Source: Roseithermus sacchariphilus
GTDB lineage: Bacteria; Bacteroidota; Rhodothermia; Rhodothermales; MEBIC09517
Assembly (NCBI GenBank): GCA_003285105.1
Contig: CP030158.1
Span: forward strand, 1,287,447 to 1,351,446
Length of the DNA: 64,000 nt
Direction: 5' to 3'
Below, piece after piece: positions 56,738-64,000 of the stretch (the first letter of the stretch is position 1; each line of letters begins with the position of its first letter). Below the pieces are notes generated by a model. It was not told the DNA's origin and searched no databases. It saw only the letters and a list, made by a program, of their open reading frames with translations. A program made the translations under genes and the position numbers.

Positions 56738-57322
56738 ATGACGGAGGTTCCACCCCGCATCATCGTCCTGACCGCCCCGAGCGCTGCCGGGAAGACGACC
56801 ATCGCCCGCCGGGTGCTGGAGGCGTTCCCCGGCATGGCCTTTTCCGTGTCCGTCACCACCCGCCCGCCGCGGCCCGGCGAGCAGGACGGGCGGGATTACC
56901 ACTTCGTCTCGCGGGAGGCGTTCGAGCGGATGCGGGCCGCCGGCGAGTTGCTGGAGTACGAGGAGGTCTATCCCGGGCTGTTCTACGGGACGCCGCGCTC
57001 GGCCGTCGAAGCCGCCGCCCGGACGCATCCGGTGCTGCTGGACATCGACGTGAAGGGGGCGCTCAACGTGAAGCAGCTCTTCGGGGATCGGGCGCTCGCG
57101 CTGTTCATCGCCCCGCCGAGCCTCGACACGCTGGAAGAGCGCCTGCGCCGCCGCGGGACCGAGACGGAGGCGTCGCTGCGGGCGCGGCTGGACCGGGCTC
57201 GGGAGGAGATGGCCTACCGGGATCGGTTCGATGCCGTCATCGTGAACGACGACCTGGAACGCGCCGTCGCCGAGGCCATCGAGCAGGTCGGTGCGTTCCT
57301 GCATTCGACGGCGTCGTCCTGA
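56738..57322 (+). CDS. gmk: guanylate kinase
   Basis: 194 residues, phosphorylates GMP to GDP. The P-loop reads APSAAGKTT (13-21; usual GPSGxGKST), followed by VSVTTRPPRPGEQDGRDYHFVSREAFERM, LEYEEVYPGLFYGTP and LDIDVKGALNVK. Normal length. A TATCTTCGG -10-like motif lies at 56650, upstream of the start. Often grouped with coaBC and rpoZ; coaBC follows 16 bp later. Confidence 0.93.
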   Translation: MTEVPPRIIVLTAPSAAGKTTIARRVLEAFPGMAFSVSVTTRPPRPGEQDGRDYHFVSREAFERMRAAGELLEYEEVYPGLFYGTPRSAVEAAARTHPVLLDIDVKGALNVKQLFGDRALALFIAPPSLDTLEERLRRRGTETEASLRARLDRAREEMAYRDRFDAVIVNDDLERAVAEAIEQVGAFLHSTASS

Positions 57323-57338
57323 CATCGCCCCGACCGAT

Positions 57339-58589
57339 ATGGCTGCTTCCGTCCCTGCCCGCCCGCTCGAAGGCCGCCGGCTGCTGCTCGGCGTCACCGG
57401 CGGCATCGCCGCGTACAAGGCGGCCCTGCTGGTGCGGCTGTTCAAGAAGGCCGGCGCCGAGGTGCAGGTGCTCATGACGCCCGACGCCACGCGCTTTATC
57501 ACCCCGCTGACGCTGGGCACCCTCTCCGAACGCGAGGTGCTCATCGAGATCTTTCCCGAGAACGCGGACGGGTCGTGGACGAAGCACGTGGAGCTGGGCC
57601 TGTGGGCGGACCTGTTCGTCGTCGCCCCGGCCACGGCGCAGACGGTGGCCAAGCTGGCCCACGGCTTCTGTGACACGATGCTCACGGCCACGGCGCTGGC
57701 GGCCCGGTGCCCGCTGCTCATCTGCCCGGCGATGGACCACGACATGTACCTTCACCCGGCCACGCGGGCCAACCTGGAGCGGCTGCGCTCCTACGGCTAC
57801 GAGGTGATGGAGGCGGCCCACGGCGAACTCGCCAGCGGGCTCGTGGGTGAGGGGCGCCTGCCCGAGCCGGAGGCCATCTTCGACCGGGTGGTGGCGATGC
57901 TCGCCGGAGAGACGAAGACCGCCGCCGGTCCGCTGGGGGGCCGCCACGTGCTCATCACCGCCGGCCCCACGCGCGAGGCCCTCGACCCCGTGCGGTACCT
58001 GACCAACCACTCCACCGGCACGATGGGCTTCGCGCTGGCGGAGGCTGCCGCCCGGCGCGGCGCCCGCGTCACGCTCGTGGCCGGCCCCACCGCGCTCCCC
58101 ACCCCGCCCGGCGTCACCCGCGTCGACGTGGTGACGGCCGAGGAGATGCACGCCGCCGTGCAGGCCCACCGGGACGCCGACCTCGTCATCGGGGCCGCCG
58201 CCGTCTCCGACTTCGCGCCGGAGGCCGTCTCGCCCTCGAAGATCAAGAAAACCGGGGATGAGATGGTGCTGCGCCTGCGTCCCACGCCCGACATCCTGGC
58301 CGCCCTCGGCCGCGAGAAGCGCCCCGGGCAGGTGCTCGTCGGCTTCGCCCTGGAGACCGACGACGGCCCGGCCAACGCCCGGCGCAAGCTCGAAGCGAAG
58401 AACCTCGACTGGATCGTGCTGAACGACCCGAAGGAGCCCGGCGCGGGCTTCGGCCCCGGCACGAACCGCGTCACCCTCCTCGCCCGCGACGGCACCGTCG
58501 AGGACCTGCCGCGGATGCCCAAACGTGCCGTCGCCGAGGCCATCCTGGACCGCGTGGCGACGGCGTTTTCCCCTTCCACCGCCGGCTGA
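57339..58589 (+). CDS. coaBC: bifunctional phosphopantothenoylcysteine decarboxylase / phosphopantothenate-cysteine ligase
   Basis: 416 residues, two steps of coenzyme A synthesis. N-terminal CoaC flavoprotein (LLLGVTGGIAAYKAALLVRLFKKAGAEVQVLMT, VVAPATAQTVAKLAHG, CPAMDHDMY with catalytic Cys). C-terminal CoaB (VLITAGPTREALDPVRYLTNHSTGTMGFALAEAAARRGARVTLV, KIKK). Start at ATG 57339. It is co-oriented and close to gmk. Confidence 0.94.
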   Translation: MAASVPARPLEGRRLLLGVTGGIAAYKAALLVRLFKKAGAEVQVLMTPDATRFITPLTLGTLSEREVLIEIFPENADGSWTKHVELGLWADLFVVAPATAQTVAKLAHGFCDTMLTATALAARCPLLICPAMDHDMYLHPATRANLERLRSYGYEVMEAAHGELASGLVGEGRLPEPEAIFDRVVAMLAGETKTAAGPLGGRHVLITAGPTREALDPVRYLTNHSTGTMGFALAEAAARRGARVTLVAGPTALPTPPGVTRVDVVTAEEMHAAVQAHRDADLVIGAAAVSDFAPEAVSPSKIKKTGDEMVLRLRPTPDILAALGREKRPGQVLVGFALETDDGPANARRKLEAKNLDWIVLNDPKEPGAGFGPGTNRVTLLARDGTVEDLPRMPKRAVAEAILDRVATAFSPSTAG

Positions 58590-58712
58590 TTCCAACTCCT
58601 GGGAGTCATGGCACTCTTATCGTAACTGATGTTACGCAGTAAGCGGCGAAGCCGCCATGTTTCTCTCCTTGCGCTTCGTGACAGGCCCCCTACCAGGGAG
58701 ACGGCGACCCCC

Positions 58713-58777
58713 ATCCCCCCTTCGGGGTACTTCCCCCTGTGCGGCCGCCGGGTGCGGCCAGGGGGAAGGGCTTGTAT
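58713..58777 (-). repeat. partial inverted copy of the 140-bp intergenic repeat
   Basis: CTTCCCCCTGTGCGGCC...GGCCAGGGGGAAGGGCT matches the reverse complement of the first half of 23644-23783. Confidence 0.75.
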
Positions 58778-58807
58778 TGGCACGACGCGGTCTGAAAAGT
58801 CCCTCCC

Positions 58808-59218
58808 CATGCGAAGGTTGACAGGGGTAGGTTTTCATATTCATATAGCGTTGGTCCATGCTGTTGAAGGCGTCGTTGTGCAGCGCAATGTAGCCGCACC
58901 CTTTATGGGTGCGTCCCCTACTCCACCGGAGAGCCCGGGCTAACGGGACGCGCAACGCGTCCAGATCCGCGGCTACACGTGGACCGTTCGCGAAGGGCAG
59001 CCATGCCCTCCATAACCATAACCTCCGCTGTAGACCACGTTCAGGAAAAAGACATCGTCAGTTCCTGCGGAAGCCTCCGGTTTCCGCGAAGGCGGGACGC
59101 CCGTCCGTAGGCTCAGTTTTCTAGATCCCCGATCGAGTTGGGGATGACAACGCGATCGGTTTCTATGGGTCTCAAAAGCCACTTTCTGTGAATACCTACC
59201 CCTGTCAACATGCGAAGG
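58808..59218. repeat. 10-bp target-site duplication flanking the element
   Basis: CATGCGAAGG occurs at 58808-58817 and again at 59209-59218, immediately outside the inverted repeats. Confidence 0.75.
58818..59208. mobile_element. 391-bp MITE-like element with perfect terminal inverted repeats
   Basis: The ends TTGACAGGGGTAGGT (58818-58832) and ACCTACCCCTGTCAA (59194-59208) are perfect 15-bp inverted repeats, extending to 20 of 22 bases when followed inwards. A 10-bp direct duplication flanks them. Removing the element and one duplicate restores the hairpin part of the 140-bp intergenic repeat family, which is strong evidence for insertion. The interior is a mosaic of short inverted repeats (CCGATCGAGTTGGGG region, GCACCCTTTATGGGTGC) without a transposase frame, so movement would need an enzyme from elsewhere. 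Confidence 0.75.
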
Positions 59219-59406
59219 GTAGGTGTCGCGAAGCGACGGAGGGGTCGTCCTGCCGCCGCACAGGTCTCCACTGCGTAATTCCTGTTATCGTAAAGATCTC
59301 GCAAAGGGAAGGCTCCGAGAAACAATACGAGGGGGAGAGCAATAGACGGGGGTTAGAAAACGTCGCGCGTGTCGATCACTCCGATACGCTCCTCCCCTTT
59401 GCGCCC

Positions 59407-59871
59407 ATGTCGTTCAACCTTCGACAGATCAGGAAGCGAAGCGCCCCCGTCGTGTGGCTGCTCACCAGCCTGTTTCTGCTCTTCCCGGTGGGCCAGCACG
59501 CGCTGGCGGGCGTCGTGCTCTGTTTCGAGGGAAACGGCCAGGTGGAAATCGAAACCGCCCGCCTCGACGATTGCGGTTCAGGCTTCTGGTCAATGGTAAC
59601 AGAAGTTCACGAGGAGCACGCGGCCTTGCAGACAGGCACACCCCCTGAAAAATTCTGTATGGATTGCGTGGATGTGCCGCTCTTCGTGAGTTTCTCCGAC
59701 GCGCAGGCGTTCTTCCCGGTCAAGGCAGCGGCCGTTCCTGCGGTTGTGCTGCCGGTGACCGCCCTGCTGCCCGCCCCGCCCCGTCCGTCGGTGGCGATGT
59801 GGCCGGCGCATCCCGCTTCTCACGACCCCTCTTCGCTCTTCTCTCTCAGCACCGTCGTGCTGTTGATCTGA
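59407..59871 (+). CDS. small exported protein leading the metal-efflux operon, function unknown
   Basis: 154 residues. Signal peptide with a long basic lead (RQIRKRSAPVVWLLTSLFLLFPVGQHALAG). Mature part has Cys residues at VVLCFEG, LDDCGSG and FCMDCVDVP (CxxC) and several His, followed by a Pro/Ala-rich hydrophobic C-terminus. I do not recognise a named family. Its position before a TolC-type, adaptor and RND gene recalls small periplasmic proteins such as CzcI, which lead some czc operons (inference). Confidence 0.65.
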   Translation: MSFNLRQIRKRSAPVVWLLTSLFLLFPVGQHALAGVVLCFEGNGQVEIETARLDDCGSGFWSMVTEVHEEHAALQTGTPPEKFCMDCVDVPLFVSFSDAQAFFPVKAAAVPAVVLPVTALLPAPPRPSVAMWPAHPASHDPSSLFSLSTVVLLI

Positions 59872-60025
59872 TCCACTCCGGATCGTTCCGGGCGCGTGTG
59901 TCTTTCGCGTCCGCTTCTTCCTGATGGGATGGCCCGGGCCGTGGTGTATCCGTGCGCCACGGCCGCACCCGCCTGCTCGTGGGGCTTGCCGTCCCGGCTT
60001 TTCCATCACGACCCGGAGTGACGTT

Positions 60026-61393
60026 ATGAAACTGCTCTACCTGGCGCCGGCCGCGCTGGGGCTATTGGCGGTGCTTTCCGGCTGCGCGACGACGTACGAC
60101 GCAGCCTGGCCGCCGCCCCGACCGCTCGGCGATGCCGTTTCCGCATACCACCCCCCCCGATCCCCGGCAAGCGCCGACTCCCTTGTCGCGCGCGATCCTT
60201 CCCCGGAAGGCGTCCTCACGTTGCGTGAAGCGCTCGCGCTGGCCCTTCTACACAACCCCGACCTCCGCGCCTTCGGATGGGAGGTGCGCGCCCGTGAGGC
60301 CCGCACGCTGCAGGCCGGGCTGCCACCGAACCCCGAGGTCGAGACCGACCTGGAGAACTTCGCCGGGGGCGGTCCCGTGAGCGGCACCGATGCCGCCGAG
60401 CTCACGGTGGGATTGAGCCAACTCATCGAACTCGGAGGAGACCGGCGCAGACGTCGGGACGTGGCGGCCCTCGAACGCGACCTCGCCGGCTGGGACTACG
60501 AGACCGTCCGCCTCGACGTGCTCACCGAGACGGCGCAGGCCTTCACGGACCTGCTCGCGGCGCAACAGCGGATGTTGCTGGCCGACAGCCTGTCCCGGCA
60601 GGCAGAGCTATTCTACGAGAGCGTGGCCGCGCGTGTGGAGGCCGGCAAGGTGTCGGCGCTCGAAGAACGGCGGGCACAGGTCGTTCGCTCGACGGCGGCC
60701 ATACAGCGCGAACGCGCCGCGCGCGAGCTGGCGGCGGCCCGCGTGCGCCTCTCCGCCACCTGGGGCCGGACCGATCCCACCTTCGAGCGCGCCGTCGGCG
60801 ACCTCTCGGTCGTCGTGCCGCCGCCCCCGATGGCAACCCTCGAAGCCTTCGTCGAGCGCAACCCCGACGTGGCCCGGTGGAGCGCCGAGATGGCGCTTCG
60901 CCGCGCCGACGTGGCGCTCGAAAAGGCGCGTCGCATCCCCAACCCGAGCCTTCTCCTGGGCGTCCGGCGCCTCCGCGACCTCGGCGAGACGGCCCTGACC
61001 ACCGGCGTCTCGATTCCCCTCTCCATCTTCGACCGCAACCAGGGGGCCATCCGCGAGGCCGAGTACCGGCTCCGGCAGGGGGAAGAACTGCGCCGCTCCG
61101 AAGCGACGCGCGCGCGGCGCATGCTTGCCGAAGCCTACGCGTTGCTGGCCGCCGCCTACGACGAGGTCCACACGCTGCGGGAAGCGGTGTTGCCCGCCGC
61201 GCGGGAGAACTTCGCCGCCACGCAGGAAGGCTACCGCGAAGGCAAGTTCGACCTCCTCACGGTGCTCGATGCCCAGCGCATCCTCTTCGAAACCACGAAC
61301 CGGTACGTCGACGCGCTGGCCGCCTACCACGCGGCCCGCGCCGAGGTCGAGCGCCTCATCGGCACGCCCCTCTCCGACGTCTCAAACCAGTAA
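60026..61393 (+). CDS. czcC: outer-membrane efflux lipoprotein, TolC/CzcC family
   Basis: 455 residues with lipobox LSGC (Cys19). Two OEP repeats: TLREALALALLHNPDLRAFGWEVRAREARTLQAGLPPNPEVE, and a second half ending LLTVLDAQRILFETTNRYVDALAAYHAARAEVERLIG. Long helices form the periplasmic tunnel. GGAG 9 bp before the ATG supports the start. It forms the outer-membrane channel of a CzcCBA-type pump. Confidence 0.9.
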   Translation: MKLLYLAPAALGLLAVLSGCATTYDAAWPPPRPLGDAVSAYHPPRSPASADSLVARDPSPEGVLTLREALALALLHNPDLRAFGWEVRAREARTLQAGLPPNPEVETDLENFAGGGPVSGTDAAELTVGLSQLIELGGDRRRRRDVAALERDLAGWDYETVRLDVLTETAQAFTDLLAAQQRMLLADSLSRQAELFYESVAARVEAGKVSALEERRAQVVRSTAAIQRERAARELAAARVRLSATWGRTDPTFERAVGDLSVVVPPPPMATLEAFVERNPDVARWSAEMALRRADVALEKARRIPNPSLLLGVRRLRDLGETALTTGVSIPLSIFDRNQGAIREAEYRLRQGEELRRSEATRARRMLAEAYALLAAAYDEVHTLREAVLPAARENFAATQEGYREGKFDLLTVLDAQRILFETTNRYVDALAAYHAARAEVERLIGTPLSDVSNQ

Positions 61394-61399
61394 ATACCC

Positions 61400-62602
61400 A
61401 TGAATACGTACGATAGAATGACGCGGGCTATTGTGCGGCCCCTCCTGGCCTTCCTGATCCTGAGCGTCGTCGCGCTGACCGGCTGCGGCGGCGACGAACC
61501 GCCGCCCGCCGACACGCACGAAGAAGCCGGAGGCGACCACGACGAGACGCCGGTCGTGCGGATGTCGCCCGAAGCGCTGGCGGAGTTCGACATCGAGGTG
61601 GCGACGGCGGGCCCCGGCGCGCTCCACCTCATGCTCACGTTCCCCGGCGAGGTGAAGGTCAATCAGGACCATTTCGCCCACATCGTGCCGCGTGTCTCCG
61701 GCGTGGTGCATTCGGTGGACAAATCCGTCGGCGACCGGGTGCGAGCCGGCGACGTGCTGGCCGACATCGACAGCCGCGAGCTGGCGGATCTGAAGGCGAT
61801 GTATCTGGCGAACCTCGAACGCATGGCCATCGCCGCGTCGAATTACCGGCGAGAGGAGACGCTCTACGGCAAAAAGATCTCCTCGGAACAGGAGTACCTC
61901 GAAGCCCGGCAGGCCCTCGCCGAGGCGCGCATCGCGTTGCGTTCGGTGCGGCAGAAGCTCCTCGCGCTCGGGTTCTCGGAGGCGTACGTCGATGCCTTGC
62001 CCGAGCAACCGGAACACGCGCTGGTGCACTACGAACTCACGGCGCCGATCTCCGGCGTGGTCGTCGAGAAGCACGTGAGCCAGGGCGAGGCGCTCAATGC
62101 CGACACCGACGCCTTCGCCATCGCGGACCTGCGCACGGTGTGGGTGGATCTGAACGTGTTCCAGAAGGACCTCGACTTCGTCCGGGAAGGGCAGCAGGTG
62201 GCCCTCGTCACCACCGGCGGGCAGCTGCGCGGGGAGGGCGTCATCTCGTACGTCCGGCCCATCGTGGGGGAGGAGACGCGGACGGCCATCGCCCGCATCG
62301 TGCTGCCGAACCCCGACGGGCGGTGGCGGCCCGGCCTGTTCGTCAACGGGACGATCACCGTCGACGCCGTGGAGGTCCCGATGCTGGTGCCGAAGTCCGC
62401 CGTCATCACGATGGGCGGCGAGACCGTCATCTTCGTCGAGACGCCGGAGGGCTTCGTCGCGCGGCCGGTCACCCTCGGGCGCGAGAACGAGACGCACGTG
62501 GAAATCACCTCGGGACTGGAGCCGGGTGAGCGGTACGTCGCGCGCGGCGGCTTTGCGCTCAAGGCCGAACTCGAGAAAGATCAGCTGGGCGACGAACATT
62601 AA
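61400..62602 (+). CDS. czcB: RND efflux periplasmic adaptor lipoprotein, CzcB-like
   Basis: 400 residues, lipobox LTGC (Cys29), then a short His/Asp/Glu-rich stretch (DTHEEAGGDHDE) that could bind metal. Membrane-fusion protein domains follow: barrel-sandwich halves (VPRVSGVVHSVDKSVGDRVRAGDVLADIDSREL and ELTAPISGVVVEKHVSQGEAL), an alpha-hairpin between them, and a beta-barrel (VWVDLNVFQKDLDFVREGQ). It starts 6 bp after czcC, so it is tightly coupled. Confidence 0.9.
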   Translation: MNTYDRMTRAIVRPLLAFLILSVVALTGCGGDEPPPADTHEEAGGDHDETPVVRMSPEALAEFDIEVATAGPGALHLMLTFPGEVKVNQDHFAHIVPRVSGVVHSVDKSVGDRVRAGDVLADIDSRELADLKAMYLANLERMAIAASNYRREETLYGKKISSEQEYLEARQALAEARIALRSVRQKLLALGFSEAYVDALPEQPEHALVHYELTAPISGVVVEKHVSQGEALNADTDAFAIADLRTVWVDLNVFQKDLDFVREGQQVALVTTGGQLRGEGVISYVRPIVGEETRTAIARIVLPNPDGRWRPGLFVNGTITVDAVEVPMLVPKSAVITMGGETVIFVETPEGFVARPVTLGRENETHVEITSGLEPGERYVARGGFALKAELEKDQLGDEH

Positions 62603-62619
62603 GCGAGGAGCACAGGATC

Positions 62620-64000
62620 ATGAACAAACTCATAGAACAATCCCTGCGGAGCCCGTTGCTCGTGCTCGTGCTGGCGGTGCTGGTGATGGCCGGGGGCTGG
62701 CTCAGTTACCGGCAATTGCCCGTCGATGCGTTCCCGGACGTGTCGCCCTCGCTCGTGCAGGTCTTTACCGTTACCAGCGGGCTTGCGCCCGAGGAGATCG
62801 AGCAGTACGTCACCTACCCCATCGAGACGGCCATGAACGGCCTGCCGAACCTGGAGCGGATCCGGTCGGTGTCCAACTTCGGGCTCTCGGTGGTCAACAT
62901 CTATTTCAAAGACGGGACGGACCTTTATTTCGCCCGGCAGCTCGTGGGCGAGCGCCTGCAGGAAGCGCGCGACCAGATCCCCGAGGGCTTCGGCGAGCCC
63001 GAGATGGGGCCGATCTCCACCGGCATGGGGCTCGTGCTCTTCTATTACCTCGACGACACCACCGGGCAGTACAGCCTCGAAGAACTCCGCACGATGCAGG
63101 ACTGGATCGTCAAGTACAACCTCCAGACCGTGCCGGGGGTGACGGAGGTGCTCGGCATCGGCGGCTACGAGAAGCAGTTTCAGGTGCAGGTCGATCCGGC
63201 GGCGCTCCTGCAGTACGATGTGACCATCCAGGAGCTGCTGGAAGTCATCGCGGCGAACAACCTGAACGTCGGCGCGCAGTTCATCGAGCAGAACAGCGAG
63301 GAGTTCATCGTGCGCTCGGTGGGCCTGGCGACGGGGCGCTCGGACCTCGAAAACATCGTCGTCAAAACGGTGGACGGCACGCCCGTCTTCGTCCGGGATC
63401 TGGCCGAGGTGACCATCGGCGGGGCCATCCGGCGCGGCGTACAGACCATGGACGGCCTCGGCGAGATCGTGGCCGGGATGGTGATCAAGCTCTTCGGCAC
63501 CAACGCCTCGACGGTCATCGGGCGGGTGGAGGAGAAGGTGCGGGAGATCAACGACATCCTGCCCGAAGGGGTGCGGATCGTGCCGTATTACGAGCAAAAG
63601 ACGCTCGTCGCGTCCGCCGTGGCCACAGTCACGGATGCGCTGTTGCAGGGGATCGTGCTGGTGGTGCTGGTGCTGTTCGTCTTTCTCGGCAGCTTCCGCC
63701 CGAGTGTGGTGGTGGCGCTGGCGATCCCGTTCTCGGTGCTCTTCGCCATGATCTGGATGAAGCAGTTCGGCATCTCGGCCAACCTGATGTCGCTCGGCGG
63801 GCTGGCCATCGCCATCGGCATGATGGTGGACGGGGCCATCGTGATGGTCGAGAACGTGGACCGGATGCTGCGGGAGGCGGATCCGGATGAGCCGCGCGTC
63901 CATGTGGTGGCGCGGGCGTGCCGGGAGGTGGCACGGCCCGTCGCCTTCGCCATCCTGATCATCGTGGTCGTCTTTCTGCCGCTGTTCACGTTGCAGGGCG
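62620..64000 (+). CDS. czcA: heavy-metal RND efflux permease, CzcA-like (3' end outside window)
   Basis: The frame is open from ATG 62620 to the window end, giving the first ~460 residues of a ~1040-residue pump. N-terminal membrane segment (LLVLVLAVLVMAGGWLSYRQL), DAFPDVSP, periplasmic porter domains (VTVTSGLAPEEIEQYVTYPIE-like region, ...VPGVTEVLGIGGYEKQFQVQVDP), then TM segments with the HME-RND hallmark GMMVDGAIVMVEN in TM4. It exports divalent or monovalent heavy metals by proton antiport. It begins 17 bp after czcB with GCGAGGAG as a possible ribosome-binding site. Confidence 0.92.
   Translation, partial: MNKLIEQSLRSPLLVLVLAVLVMAGGWLSYRQLPVDAFPDVSPSLVQVFTVTSGLAPEEIEQYVTYPIETAMNGLPNLERIRSVSNFGLSVVNIYFKDGTDLYFARQLVGERLQEARDQIPEGFGEPEMGPISTGMGLVLFYYLDDTTGQYSLEELRTMQDWIVKYNLQTVPGVTEVLGIGGYEKQFQVQVDPAALLQYDVTIQELLEVIAANNLNVGAQFIEQNSEEFIVRSVGLATGRSDLENIVVKTVDGTPVFVRDLAEVTIGGAIRRGVQTMDGLGEIVAGMVIKLFGTNASTVIGRVEEKVREINDILPEGVRIVPYYEQKTLVASAVATVTDALLQGIVLVVLVLFVFLGSFRPSVVVALAIPFSVLFAMIWMKQFGISANLMSLGGLAIAIGMMVDGAIVMVENVDRMLREADPDEPRVHVVARACREVARPVAFAILIIVVVFLPLFTLQG

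Larger units (their letters stand above)
58590..59406. other. 817-bp repeat-rich gap with a mobile element
   Basis: From left to right: a perfect inverted repeat CGTAAC-TGAT-GTTACG (58621-58636), a partial intergenic repeat (58713-58777), a 391-bp terminal-inverted-repeat element (58818-59208) splitting another repeat copy, then ~190 bp of leader to the efflux operon. No convincing gene is present. Confidence 0.75.

Noticed and set aside
58818-59208. Transposase gene inside the terminal-inverted-repeat element
   Set aside because: All frames are short and interrupted, and none resembles a transposase.

Overview
The window is high-GC DNA, densely coding on both strands. It most resembles a member of the Rhodothermales or a nearby Bacteroidota lineage. 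Support for this comes from several features. Bacteroidota-type -7 promoter motifs (TAnnTTTG) precede a glycosidase gene and a tRNA. Few genes have a strong Shine-Dalgarno. There is a type III glutamine synthetase, a TonB-dependent receptor with an N-terminal carboxypeptidase-regulatory domain, a DUF4920 lipoprotein and many exported glycosidases. I cannot name the species.

Region 1 (about 2.2-18 kb) is an arabinan/arabinoxylan utilisation locus. A GH51 arabinofuranosidase, two alpha/beta-hydrolase esterases and a GH43 enzyme, all with signal peptides, form one rightward group. A LacI-family regulator follows. Next come an L-fucose/L-arabinose isomerase-family protein, ribulokinase (araB), ribulose-5-phosphate 4-epimerase (araD), a sodium/solute symporter and two GH43 endo-arabinanase-like proteins, one of them a lipoprotein. 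A 13-bp LacI-type operator (GAARCGTTTAAAT) lies in front of both the GH51 group and the isomerase operon, so the LacI protein is the probable local regulator. Between the groups are an orphan GH51 C-terminal fragment and a decayed copy of the GH51 leader and signal-peptide start, which are traces of rearrangement.

Region 2 (18-36 kb) is mixed. It holds a DUF1080 lipoprotein, Dps and CsbD stress proteins, a receiver-like protein lacking its phosphoacceptor Asp, an SDR dehydrogenase, a VanX-type dipeptidase and a phospholipase-D-type synthase. Three consecutive exported enzymes follow (RraA-like, Tat-exported enolase superfamily, lipoprotein N-acylglucosamine-2-epimerase-like). Then come a YceH-like protein, lactate dehydrogenase, a DUF433/DUF5615 toxin-antitoxin-type pair, a hybrid histidine kinase, a small membrane protein and a class A penicillin-binding protein.

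Region 3 (36-45.5 kb) carries a CAU-anticodon tRNA, two tandem Lrp/AsnC regulators upstream of glutamine synthetase III, an ECF-type sigma factor, purB and a TonB-dependent receptor. Region 4 (45.7-55.8 kb) is a complex I operon, nuoA to nuoH. A membrane protein plus Uma2-type protein pair is inserted between nuoE and nuoF, and a DUF4920 lipoprotein between nuoF and nuoG. The operon ends in a terminator, so nuoI-N must lie elsewhere. Region 5 (55.9-64 kb) has rpe, gmk and coaBC. A repeat-rich gap follows that contains a 391-bp element with terminal inverted repeats and a 10-bp target duplication. The window ends in a heavy-metal RND efflux operon (czcCBA type), with the permease cut by the window edge.

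Intergenic DNA is unusually repeat-rich. It has 10-14 bp tandem repeats in several gaps, a 140-bp hairpin-bearing repeat family, and a 54-bp repeat that supplies the start codon of a lipoprotein gene.
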